NCBI GenBank assembly: GCA_035548675.1
Contig: DASZSJ010000118.1
Location: 1 to 16,408, forward strand
Direction: 5' to 3'
Length of the DNA: 16,408 bases
DNA from: VRUE01 sp035548675
GTDB lineage: Bacteria > Actinomycetota > Thermoleophilia > Solirubrobacterales > 70-9
In this document: one piece after another, positions 1 through 6,303 of the stretch
Numbering within the stretch: the stretch's first letter is position 1
Layout: every line of letters starts with the position of its first letter
Notes under the pieces: generated by a model
Told to the model about the DNA's origin: nothing
The model's database searches: none
Seen by the model: only the letters and a program-made list of their open reading frames with translations
Made by a program: the position numbers and the translations under genes

Positions 1-360
1 AAGCGAGCCGTCGCCCGCGCTCTCGCCGCCGCTGCCGTCGTCGTCGCCGCCCGACTCGGCCTCGGCCGCCTCGCCGTGCTCGACGATGTCGCCGTCCTGG
101 AAGAGCACCCCTTCGGCGATCGCCCGCCAGCGCGGGGTCCGCCGCAGCAGCGACTCGAGGTTCATCGCGAAATGCTTGAACTCCTCACCCTGGGCGTCCT
201 CCATGATCGCCCGCGCCTCCGCGTCGCGCTCGACGGCGAGCCGCTGCTGATACCAGCCGATCGCCTGCGACTCCTCTTCGAGCGAAGCGCAGAGGCGGGC
301 AAACGTGCGCGTCTCCGCCGGTAGCTCCTCCGGCGGCTCGTGATACTGGTCGAAACCCAC
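1..360 (-). CDS. Encapsulated ferritin (EncFtn), N-terminal 120 residues, cut by window edge
   Basis: Ferroxidase cargo of an encapsulin nanocompartment: it oxidises Fe(II) so that iron is stored inside the protein shell. The translation begins MGFDQYHEPPEEL and matches the EncFtn pattern known from Rhodospirillum rubrum: HEP near the N-terminus, a first helix with LEEE (28-30) followed by WYQQR (36-40), and a second helix with EEFKH (59-63). By alignment from memory, E30, E60 and H63 correspond to the R. rubrum ferroxidase ligands E32, E62 and H65. The secondary-site E34 is Q32 here. After LLRR (71-74) comes a short third helix, then an acidic Gly/Ser/Asp linker (103-118) ending DGSL exactly at base 1. 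In this family the linker leads to a targeting peptide of the type GSLGIGSL, so only a few residues are missing. The start is GTG at 358-360 with AAGGGAG seven bases upstream. It could be another small ferritin-like protein, but the linker and DGSL argue strongly for EncFtn. Confidence 0.85.
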   Translation of the reverse strand, partial: MGFDQYHEPPEELPAETRTFARLCASLEEESQAIGWYQQRLAVERDAEARAIMEDAQGEEFKHFAMNLESLLRRTPRWRAIAEGVLFQDGDIVEHGEAAEAESGGDDDGSGGESAGDGSL

Positions 361-425
361 GGCGACACTCCCTTCGGATCGATCGGCTCAACGCGAGGCG
401 GCCTGGCGCGCGTCGCGCACATCTT

Positions 426-582
426 CTACCTGATTGAGCGCACCGCGACGCGGTGCCCTTGGCACCGGCGCGGTTAGCAGTAGATCCACGACGCTCCCTA
501 CGTGCGGATCCACATACATAGAGACGTCTCTCCTCCCTCAAGTAACCCCAGAAGAGACGACGGCAGGCTAACTGATTGAGCG
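426..582. repeat. 15-bp direct repeat pair upstream of EncFtn
   Basis: CTACCTGATTGAGCG at 426-440 recurs as CTAACTGATTGAGCG at 568-582, with one mismatch in 15 and a start-to-start distance of 142 bases. Both copies lie in the leader region of EncFtn in the same orientation. They could be two sites for a regulator or the remnant of a duplication. No known operator was recognised. Confidence 0.5.
520..531. repeat. Perfect 12-bp palindrome
   Basis: AGAGACGTCTCT reads the same on both strands and sits between the SD-like GGGAGGAG and the ATG of the small 388-519 ORF. It is symmetric without a spacer, as an operator half-site pair would be, but a chance palindrome is possible. Confidence 0.35.
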
Positions 583-593
583 ATTTGACGCAA

Positions 594-610
594 GACCCAA
601 TTTTTGGGTC
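594..610. promoter_or_regulatory. Inverted repeat GACCCAA-TTT-TTGGGTC, operator or second terminator
   Basis: A perfect 7-bp inverted repeat with a 3-base centre. It lies 53 bases past the dxs stop and 234 bases upstream of the EncFtn start. The minus-strand centre is AAAAA, not a U-tract after the stem, so it is a poor intrinsic terminator. A dyad operator for the EncFtn transcript is an equally good reading. No regulator is encoded nearby to decide it. Confidence 0.4.
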
Positions 611-633
611 GAATTCCTCGTCCGCCGGGGCCT

Positions 634-648
634 CGTCCCGCCGGGACG
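634..648 (-). terminator. dxs: GC-rich hairpin after dxs, likely terminator
   Basis: CGTCCC-GCC-GGGACG forms a perfect 6-bp stem with a 3-base loop 14 bases past the dxs stop codon. There is no U-tract, which is common for high-G+C actinobacterial terminators. Together with the palindrome at 594-610 it probably ends the ispA-dxs transcript. Confidence 0.45.
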
Positions 649-662
649 GCGCGGGCCAGCGT

Positions 663-2753
663 TCAGCGCAGCGCCGGTTCGCCGGAGCGCAGCGCGGCGA
701 GGACGCGCTCGGCGACGGCGTCGCCGGTGAGGCCGACCTCCTCGCGCAGCAGCGCCGGCTTGCCGTGGGTCACGTAGCGATCGGGCAGCCCGACGCGCAG
801 GACCCGGGCGCGCTCCCCCCCGCGCTCGGCGAAGGCGTCCTCGAGGTGCTCGAGCACCGCCGCGCCGAAGCCGCCCGGCAGCACGTTCTCCTCGATCGTC
901 ACCACCAGCTCGTGCTCGAGCGCCAGTTGCTCCAGCAGCTGGCCGTCGAGCGGCTTGGCGAAGCGGGCGTCGGCGACGGTCGGGGCGAGCCCGTGCCCGG
1001 CGAGCACCGCCGCCGCGTCGAGCGCGACCGCGGCACCGTAGCCGTAGCCCAGCAGCGCCACCCGCTCACCACCGGTGAGCAGCTCGCCGCTGCCGATCGG
1101 GACCTCCTCGACCTCGGCCGGCAGCTCGACCCCCTCGGCCGCGCCGCGCGGGTAGCGCAGCGCCGCCGGGCCGTCGTGGGCGATCGCCGTGCGCAGCATC
1201 CGCACCAGCATCGCCTCGTCGCGCGGCGCCATTAGCACCACGTTGGGGACCGGGCGGAAGTAGGAGACGTCGAAGGCGCCGTGGTGGGTCGGCCCGTCGT
1301 CGCCGACCAGGCCAGCGCGGTCCATCGCGAAGGTGACGTCGAGCTCCTGCAGGCAGACGTCGTGAACGATCTGGTCGAAGGCGCGCTGCAGGAAGGTCGA
1401 GTAGATCGCGCAGACCGGCTTCGCTCCCTGCAGCGCCAGCCCCGAGGCGAGCAGCACCGCGTTCTGCTCGGCGATGCCGACGTCGTAGTACTGCTCGGGC
1501 ACCTCGTCGGCGAGCTTCTGCAGGCCGGTCCCCCCCGCCATCGCCGCCGTGATCCCGATCACGCGCGGGTCGCGCCGGGCCTCGGCAACCATCGCCTCGG
1601 CGAAAACCTGCGTGTACTGGGGCGGTGCCCCCGCCACCGGCGGCTTCTCCAGCCGCTCCGGCGCAATCGCCTCGGGCGAGTCGGACTCCTGCACCCCAAC
1701 CGTGGGCCGACGGGCCGAAAACGTGTCGATATGTCGCGCTTCAGGCCCGTCGGCGGGCTTTTGCTCGCTGGCGGGGGCGCCGTTGACTATGGAGTGGGGC
1801 TTGGCGGCGTGCCACTTCTCCATCCCCTCGAGGCCACCCTCCTCGGCCGGCGAGAAGCCCTTGCCCTTGACCGTGTGGATGTGGACGACGACGGGGCGAT
1901 CGGCGTCGAAGGCCTCGCGCAGGGCCTCGCGCAGGGCGTGCACGTCATGGCCGTCGATCACACCCATGTAGGCGAGGTCGAGCTCCTCGAAGAAGAGGCC
2001 GGGCGCCCAGTAGGCCTTGATCGCCGCCTTGACCTCCGGCCCCAGCCGCTCGATCCGCTTGCCGAGCCCGAGCGGCAGCTTGGTCAGCCGGTCCTCGACC
2101 CCCTCGCGCGCGTGGTAGAGGCGCGGGTTGAGGCGGACCCGGTTGAAGTAACGCGAGAGCGCGCCGACGTTGGGTGAGATCGACATGCCGTTGTCGTTGA
2201 GCACGATCACCAGCGGCGTCTGCAGCCCGCCCGCGGCGTGAAGCGCCTCGTAAGCGACGCCGCCGGTGAGGGCGCCGTCGCCGATCACGGCGGCGACGCG
2301 GCCGTCCTCGCCGATCCCCTTGCGCATCGCCTCCTTCAGCCCGACCGCGTAGCCGATCGAGGTCGAGGCGTGGCCGGCGCCCATGATGTCGTGCTCGGAC
2401 TCGAAGACCGAGCAGAACGGCGCCAGCCCCTCGTACTGGCGGATCGTCGGCAGCGCCTCGCGCCGCCCGGTGAGGATCTTGTGCGGGTAGGCCTGGTGGC
2501 CGACGTCCCAGAGCACCTTGTCGCGAGGCGAGTCGAGCAGGCTGTGCAGCGCCACCGCCAGCTCGCAGGTGCCCAGGTTGGCGCCGAAGTGGCCGCCGAT
2601 CTCGCCGATCGTGTCGATGATGTAGGTGCGCATCTCCTGCGCCACCTGCTGCAGCTGCTCGTCATCGAGCTCGTGCAGGTCGGCCGGGCCGTCGATGCGG
2701 TCGAGCAAGCGCTCCCCGCCGCGATCGGTCTTCTCGTGTCCGTTCTCGCTCAT
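663..2753 (-). CDS. dxs: 1-deoxy-D-xylulose-5-phosphate synthase
   Basis: Thiamine-diphosphate enzyme that condenses pyruvate with glyceraldehyde 3-phosphate, the first step of the MEP isoprenoid pathway. Visible motifs are H54 in GGHFGANLG, the ThDP/Mg signature GDGALTGG (158-165) with LNDN (185-188), DGHD (267-270), KGKG (296-299), the catalytic glutamate E429 in DVGIAEQNA, and DRAGLVGDDGPTHHGAFD (478-495) of the pyrimidine domain, followed by the C-terminal transketolase domain. At 696 residues it is longer than the usual 620-640. The excess lies in a Pro/Ala/Glu-rich linker (about 320-378) between the N-terminal and central domains, which contains a palindromic DNA element. The ATG start overlaps the ispA stop by four bases, so the two genes are translationally coupled. 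Confidence 0.97.
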   Translation of the reverse strand: MSENGHEKTDRGGERLLDRIDGPADLHELDDEQLQQVAQEMRTYIIDTIGEIGGHFGANLGTCELAVALHSLLDSPRDKVLWDVGHQAYPHKILTGRREALPTIRQYEGLAPFCSVFESEHDIMGAGHASTSIGYAVGLKEAMRKGIGEDGRVAAVIGDGALTGGVAYEALHAAGGLQTPLVIVLNDNGMSISPNVGALSRYFNRVRLNPRLYHAREGVEDRLTKLPLGLGKRIERLGPEVKAAIKAYWAPGLFFEELDLAYMGVIDGHDVHALREALREAFDADRPVVVHIHTVKGKGFSPAEEGGLEGMEKWHAAKPHSIVNGAPASEQKPADGPEARHIDTFSARRPTVGVQESDSPEAIAPERLEKPPVAGAPPQYTQVFAEAMVAEARRDPRVIGITAAMAGGTGLQKLADEVPEQYYDVGIAEQNAVLLASGLALQGAKPVCAIYSTFLQRAFDQIVHDVCLQELDVTFAMDRAGLVGDDGPTHHGAFDVSYFRPVPNVVLMAPRDEAMLVRMLRTAIAHDGPAALRYPRGAAEGVELPAEVEEVPIGSGELLTGGERVALLGYGYGAAVALDAAAVLAGHGLAPTVADARFAKPLDGQLLEQLALEHELVVTIEENVLPGGFGAAVLEHLEDAFAERGGERARVLRVGLPDRYVTHGKPALLREEVGLTGDAVAERVLAALRSGEPALR
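1706..1754. repeat. dxs: 49-bp palindromic element inside the dxs linker
   Basis: GCCGACGGGCC (1706-1716) is the perfect reverse complement of GGCCCGTCGGC (1744-1754). The 27-base interior is itself partly symmetric around CATATCG / CGATATG. On the minus strand it is read through as Dxs residues 334-350 (from ADGPEA to SARRP) with no stop. Length and the AT-rich centre resemble the four intergenic palindromes in this window. Membership in the same family is an inference, because the arm sequence differs. Confidence 0.55.
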
Positions 2754-3613
2754 TCGTCCCTGGTGAAGATGTAGTCGGCCACTCGCATCAGGTCTCCGGT
2801 GTCGCCGCTGGCTTCGCCGAGCGCCGCGGTCGCCTTGGCGTGCGACTCGGCCGCAAGCTCGCGCGCCCGCTCCAGGCCGAAGAGGCTGACGTAGGTGAGT
2901 TTTCCAAGTCGCTCGTCGCTTCCATGTGGCTTGCCGAGCCGCTCGGCGCTACCGGTCACGTCGAGGATGTCGTCGACGATCTGGAAGAGCACGCCAAGCT
3001 CGTCGGCAAATCGGCGAAAGGGCATTGTCTCAGGTTCCGCCAGCCCTTCCAGGGTGAGGACGACGCCAACGCTGGCGGCGATCAGGCGGCCGGTCTTGAG
3101 CTCGTGCAGGGAGCGCAGCCCCTCGGCGTCGCGCTCCGCCACCGCGACGTCGACGTACTGGCCGCCGACCATGCCGTCGACGCCGGTGGCGGCGCTCAGC
3201 TCGCGCAGCGCCGCCAGCGCCCGGGCCGGCTCGCCCGGCTGCTCGCAGGCGAGCCGCATCGCCTCGGCGAAGAGCCCGTCGCCGGCGAGGATCGCGACGT
3301 CCTCGCCGAACTTGACGTGCGAGGTCGGCTGGCCGCGGCGCAGCTCGTCGTCGTCCATCGCCGGCAGGTCGTCGTGGATCAGCGAGTAGGTGTGGATCAG
3401 CTCGATCGCACAGGCGATCGGCAGGAAACGCCGCGGCTCGGCACCGAGGGCGCGGGCCGTGGCGAGGGCGAGCACGGGCCGCACCCGCTTGCCGCCGGCC
3501 AGCAGCGAGTAGCGCATCGCCTCGACCAGGCCAGCGGTCGGCTCCGGCCCCGGAAAGGCGAGCCCCCCGAGCTCGGCGTCGACCAGCTCGCGCAGCTCCT
3601 CCGGGTAGGTCAA
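2750..3613 (-). CDS. ispA: Polyprenyl synthetase (farnesyl/geranylgeranyl diphosphate synthase)
   Basis: Trans-prenyltransferase that adds isopentenyl diphosphate units to an allylic diphosphate. All signature parts are present: GKRVRP (41-46), the first aspartate-rich motif DDLPAMDDD (81-89) with the two-residue insertion of bacterial IspA, RRGQPTSH (92-99), GQYVDV (151-156), and the second aspartate-rich motif DDILD (214-218). The 287-residue length is normal. It sits directly before dxs (ATGA overlap) and directly after a 55-residue protein (TTGA overlap), so the three are one operon. The start is TTG at 3613. GGAGG lies almost against it, which is unusual spacing, but no better in-frame start exists and the N-terminus TYPEELRELV fits the family. 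Product chain length cannot be read safely from the sequence. Confidence 0.94.
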   Translation of the reverse strand: MTYPEELRELVDAELGGLAFPGPEPTAGLVEAMRYSLLAGGKRVRPVLALATARALGAEPRRFLPIACAIELIHTYSLIHDDLPAMDDDELRRGQPTSHVKFGEDVAILAGDGLFAEAMRLACEQPGEPARALAALRELSAATGVDGMVGGQYVDVAVAERDAEGLRSLHELKTGRLIAASVGVVLTLEGLAEPETMPFRRFADELGVLFQIVDDILDVTGSAERLGKPHGSDERLGKLTYVSLFGLERARELAAESHAKATAALGEASGDTGDLMRVADYIFTRDE

Positions 3614-3777
3614 TCCTCCGACTCGCGCAAGCTTCGATTGGTCTCCCCGACCGCCTCGGCGGCGAGCTCGGCGGCCTCCTCCGCCAGCGCCGCGGCGCGC
3701 GCGTCGTCGAGCGCCTCGGCCCCCAGCTCAGCGGCGATCGCCTGCAACCGCTCAGCGATGTCGCGCAGGCGGCTCAT
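3610..3777 (-). CDS. Small alanine/glutamate-rich helical protein in the xseB position
   Basis: A 55-residue ORF (ATG) running MSRLRDIAERLQAIAAEL... to RESED. It begins 19 bases after nusB stops and overlaps the ispA start by four bases (TTGA), so it is embedded in the operon. It is almost entirely helix-forming Ala/Glu/Leu with heptad-like spacing and no cysteine. In Bacillus this operon slot, nusB-folD-xseA-xseB-ispA-dxs, holds XseB, the small subunit of exonuclease VII. The segment RLQAIAAEL...LAEEAAELA loosely resembles the XseB helix pattern. The large subunit gene xseA is absent here, so I do not assign the function. Its position and tight coupling make it a real gene even though the product is unclear. 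Confidence 0.7.
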   Translation of the reverse strand: MSRLRDIAERLQAIAAELGAEALDDARAAALAEEAAELAAEAVGETNRSLRESED

Positions 3778-3796
3778 CGAGACGATCCCCCGCCGC

Positions 3797-4180
3797 TCAC
3801 GTCGGCGTCCCCTCGCGCTCGCGGGCGATCGCGCCGAGCACGCCGTTGACGAAGCCCGGGGCGTCGGCGCCGCAGTACTCCTTGGCGATCTCGATCGCCT
3901 CGTCGATCGCCACCTCGGTCGGCACGTCGTCGGAGTGCTCGATCTCGTACAGCGCCACCCGCATCAGGTTGCGCTCCAGCGGCGCGATCCGCTCCAGCTC
4001 CCAGCCCTTCGCGTGGGCGGCGATCTGCGCGTCGAGCTCCTCGCGGTGCGCCTCGACGCCGGCGGCCAGCTCACGCGTGAACGGCCGCGACTCGGCGACG
4101 AGCTCGGCGAGCGGACGGCCGGTGACGTCACGCTGGTAGCAGGCGAAGACAGCGTCGCGGCGCTGGTCGGATCGGCGCAT
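3797..4180 (-). CDS. nusB: Transcription antitermination factor NusB
   Basis: RNA-binding partner of NusE (ribosomal protein S10) in the antitermination complex on rRNA transcripts. The 127 residues show the family pattern: MRRSDQRRDAVFACYQ at the N-terminus, FTRELAAGV, IAPLERNLMRVALYEI in the middle, then VAIDEAIEIAKEYCGADAPGFVNGVLGAIA at the C-terminus. The frame is open upstream to 4369, but that extra stretch crosses a strong hairpin and the end of the preceding gene. I therefore start at ATG 4178-4180, where the family homology begins. It heads the nusB / 55-aa / ispA / dxs run. In most relatives it follows efp directly, whereas here a secreted-protein gene lies between them. Confidence 0.95.
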   Translation of the reverse strand: MRRSDQRRDAVFACYQRDVTGRPLAELVAESRPFTRELAAGVEAHREELDAQIAAHAKGWELERIAPLERNLMRVALYEIEHSDDVPTEVAIDEAIEIAKEYCGADAPGFVNGVLGAIAREREGTPT

Positions 4181-4257
4181 GGGGCCATTCTGCCGCTTCG
4201 GGCGGTCGGGCGCGGCCGACGGGGCGGCACGAAGAGCAGCGGCCACCGACGAGGGAA

Positions 4258-4285
4258 GCGGACGCCGGGCCCTCGCGGCGTCCGC
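4258..4285 (-). terminator. Strong hairpin between the secreted protein gene and nusB
   Basis: GCGGACGCCG (4258-4267) and CGGCGTCCGC (4276-4285) form a perfect 10-bp stem with an 8-base loop, starting 17 bases past the stop codon at 4303. There is no long U-tract on the minus strand, only TTCCC after the stem. It most likely ends the upstream transcript and means nusB has its own promoter in 4181-4257. Confidence 0.6.
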
Positions 4286-4302
4286 CTCCCTCCCGGACCT
4301 GG

Positions 4303-4926
4303 CTAGGAAACGCTGATCGACTCTTCCCTGTGCGTTTCGAACGCTTCGGCCGGGAAGAACCCGTTCCATTCGACCGACGAGCCGAGTGCCCTCAGTTCGG
4401 TACCGGTCGCTTTGAAGCTCGAGGAGCTAAACGTCGCGCTTTCGGTCGCGTTGCTGACGATGCCGCCGGCCGATCCGGTGACGTGCGCCCAGACGCCCCA
4501 CAGCGGGCAAAACCAGCCGCCATAGAGGATCCAGACGTCGACCCCTTTGACCTTCATGTAATTGCTGCCGCCGATGGTGGTCAGTTCGGCGGGCCAGGGG
4601 AACGATTCGGCTTCGATCGCTTCGACCGTGCAGATGCTGTTCGTATAGCAATTGAACAGCGGCAGATCGGTGACGTTCCCCTTGCCCGTCCCCGAGCTAT
4701 TCCAAATTTCCACTTCGTAGAGGAAGTTGTCGCAGGTGGTCGTGAACCCCCACGCGGTGAGGCCGCTTTTTTCGGCCCCGCCGAGGATCGTCTCCGTGCC
4801 TTTCAGTTCTTCCCCGTTGAACCTCCAAGCCGGGGCGGCAACCGCCGGGCCGGCGAGGACGGCGCTCAGAATGAGCGCCATAACGGCGACGAGCAGCGCA
4901 CGCGCCGCCCTGCTGTGCTCTTGCAT
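4303..4926 (-). CDS. Secreted four-cysteine protein, paralogue of 8310-8984
   Basis: A 207-residue exported protein of unknown function. A short basic N-terminus is followed by a hydrophobic stretch (about 10-27) and AVAA, giving a Sec signal peptide cleaved near residue 30. The mature part is rich in Ser, Thr, Gly and Trp, and so probably beta-rich. It has exactly four cysteines, C65, C93, C99 and C140, which would suit two disulfides. C-P-L at 140-142, followed by V149-T-G-S, is matched in the protein at 8310-8984. The start is ATG 4924-4926, preceded by AGGGAGA seven bases upstream; an in-frame ATG further up, at 4981-4983, lies in a hairpin arm and lacks such a site. Hand counts over 4441-4680 give 148/240 G+C (62%), lower than the housekeeping neighbours. 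It interrupts the usual efp-nusB pairing. Confidence 0.8.
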   Translation of the reverse strand: MQEHSRAARALLVAVMALILSAVLAGPAVAAPAWRFNGEELKGTETILGGAEKSGLTAWGFTTTCDNFLYEVEIWNSSGTGKGNVTDLPLFNCYTNSICTVEAIEAESFPWPAELTTIGGSNYMKVKGVDVWILYGGWFCPLWGVWAHVTGSAGGIVSNATESATFSSSSFKATGTELRALGSSVEWNGFFPAEAFETHREESISVS

Positions 4927-4957
4927 GACTGGATCTCCCTGTTTGCTCGATGGAGGA

Positions 4958-4983
4958 GTGCCTCCAAAGTACCGTGGAGGCAC
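4958..4983. promoter_or_regulatory. 9-bp inverted repeat in the leader of the secreted protein gene
   Basis: GTGCCTCCA (4958-4966) and TGGAGGCAC (4975-4983) are perfect reverse complements with an 8-base spacer, 31 bases upstream of the start codon. The arrangement suits either an operator dyad or a 5' leader hairpin. The arm contains GGAGG, so the folded form could also hide an SD-like sequence. No cognate regulator is seen. Confidence 0.45.
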
Positions 4984-5041
4984 CTGACATGTACCACAGC
5001 TGAGCGCGACTTTCCAGCCACGTTGGGGGGGCGGCGGCGGA

Positions 5042-5078
5042 TGAACCGGAGCGCGGTGCGCGTTGAACCGGAGCGCGG
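5042..5078. repeat. Short tandem-like direct repeat downstream of efp
   Basis: TGAACCGGAGCGCGG occurs at 5042-5056 and again at 5064-5078, a 22-base period with a 7-base spacer, just past the efp stop. Two copies only. It may be a local duplication in the 3' region of efp. Confidence 0.5.
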
Positions 5079-5085
5079 CGCGGGC

Positions 5086-5646
<561 letters not shown>

Positions 5647-5738
5647 GGCGGCGAATCCTAGAGAAGCGAGCTGGCGCGGCGGCTTCTCGGCAGCTCAACA
5701 AGAGCGCGCTGAGTGATCGGCTAACGTGCTCGCAGGGA

Positions 5739-6230
5739 ATGAAGGGGGTCCTCACAATCGTTGCTCTCGTCGCCGTCCTGGCGCTCGGGGCAGTCACGGC
5801 GGCGAGCGCCGAAGAGCCGACGCGGCAACAGTACGTCGAACAGGTCGAGCCGATCTGCAAAGCGAACACGGAAGCCAACCAGCGGATCCTCGAGAACGCG
5901 AAGGAGAGGGCCAAGAGCCGCAACCCGGCCAAGATGCGCCAGGCGGGCGCGCAATTCATCCACGCCTCCGTCGTCTTCGGCAAAAGCGTGCAGAAAATCG
6001 CCGCGGTGCCCCGTCCCGCGGCCGACGACGTCCGCCTGGTCAAGTGGTTCAAGCAGCTCGGCGTCGTCAGGGAAAAGCTGCGCAAGCTCGGCGTCGCGCT
6101 GAAGGCGGGTGAGGAAATCAAGGCCGCGCACGAACAGATCCGGGTCGAACGGGCCAGCAACGCCGCCAACAACTTCGGCTTTGCCTTCAAATTCCACTAC
6201 TGCCGGCTCACCGCCTCGCGGTTCACCTGA
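5739..6230 (+). CDS. Secreted two-cysteine helical protein of unknown function
   Basis: A 163-residue protein with a clear signal peptide (MKGVLTIVALVAVLALGAV), probably cut after ASA near residue 24. The mature part is strongly helical and basic. C40 in VEPICKANTEANQRI and C155 in FHYCR stand near the two ends and could form one disulfide that staples them together. The pattern with EPICK early and FGF..FHYCR late is one I associate with uncharacterised secreted proteins of Thermoleophilia, from memory only. GCAGGGA lies directly against the ATG, too close for a normal SD, and TAACGT (5722-5727) could be a -10 element, so the message may be leaderless or nearly so. It is transcribed divergently from efp. 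Confidence 0.8.
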   Translation: MKGVLTIVALVAVLALGAVTAASAEEPTRQQYVEQVEPICKANTEANQRILENAKERAKSRNPAKMRQAGAQFIHASVVFGKSVQKIAAVPRPAADDVRLVKWFKQLGVVREKLRKLGVALKAGEEIKAAHEQIRVERASNAANNFGFAFKFHYCRLTASRFT

Positions 6231-6248
6231 GCGCCCCGCACAGTGGCG

Positions 6249-6295
6249 TTCCGGTGCGCTTTACCCACCCATATCGGAGCAAAGGCGCACCGGAA
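6249..6295. repeat. 47-bp palindromic element, copy A (identical arms to 11312-11358)
   Basis: TTCCGGTGCGC (6249-6259) pairs perfectly with GCGCACCGGAA (6285-6295). The 25-base interior starts TTTA and ends AAAG with an ATAT centre. It lies between two convergent genes, 18 bases past the stop at 6230 and 8 bases past the SDR stop at 6304, so it can work as a bidirectional terminator. The same arms recur at 11312-11358. Confidence 0.85.
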
Positions 6296-6303
6296 GGGGT
6301 GGG

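Larger units (their letters stand above)
361..662. other. Intergenic region upstream of EncFtn, downstream of dxs
   Basis: These 302 bases lie between the dxs stop and the EncFtn start, both on the minus strand. They hold a GC-rich hairpin next to dxs, an A/T-centred palindrome at 594-610, a perfect 12-base palindrome AGAGACGTCTCT at 520-531, and a 15-base direct repeat. A minus-strand ORF at 388-519 (43 codons, ATG, starting MYVDPHVGS) is preceded by GGGAGGAG about ten bases upstream and ends 27 bases before EncFtn. It has no recognisable homology and may be chance. A weak minus-strand promoter match, TTGCGT - 17 bases - TAGCCT, overlaps the leftward side of the palindrome at 594-610. I could not settle on a single promoter. 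Confidence 0.6.

Noticed and set aside
185..541. 118-codon minus-strand frame overlapping EncFtn
   Set aside because: It overlaps the EncFtn coding frame, which has clear family motifs, and its translation is low-complexity Arg/Ala.
1911..1934. Perfect 12-bp tandem duplication inside dxs
   Set aside because: It simply encodes ALREALRE in a helix; the length and family alignment are normal around it.
2840..4306. 488-codon plus-strand frame spanning ispA, the 55-residue gene and nusB
   Set aside because: It runs antisense across three coupled minus-strand genes and shows no domain; a shadow frame.
4181..4369. 63-residue N-terminal extension of NusB
   Set aside because: It crosses the 10-bp terminator hairpin at 4258-4285 and the end of the previous gene, and NusB homology starts at the ATG at 4178-4180.
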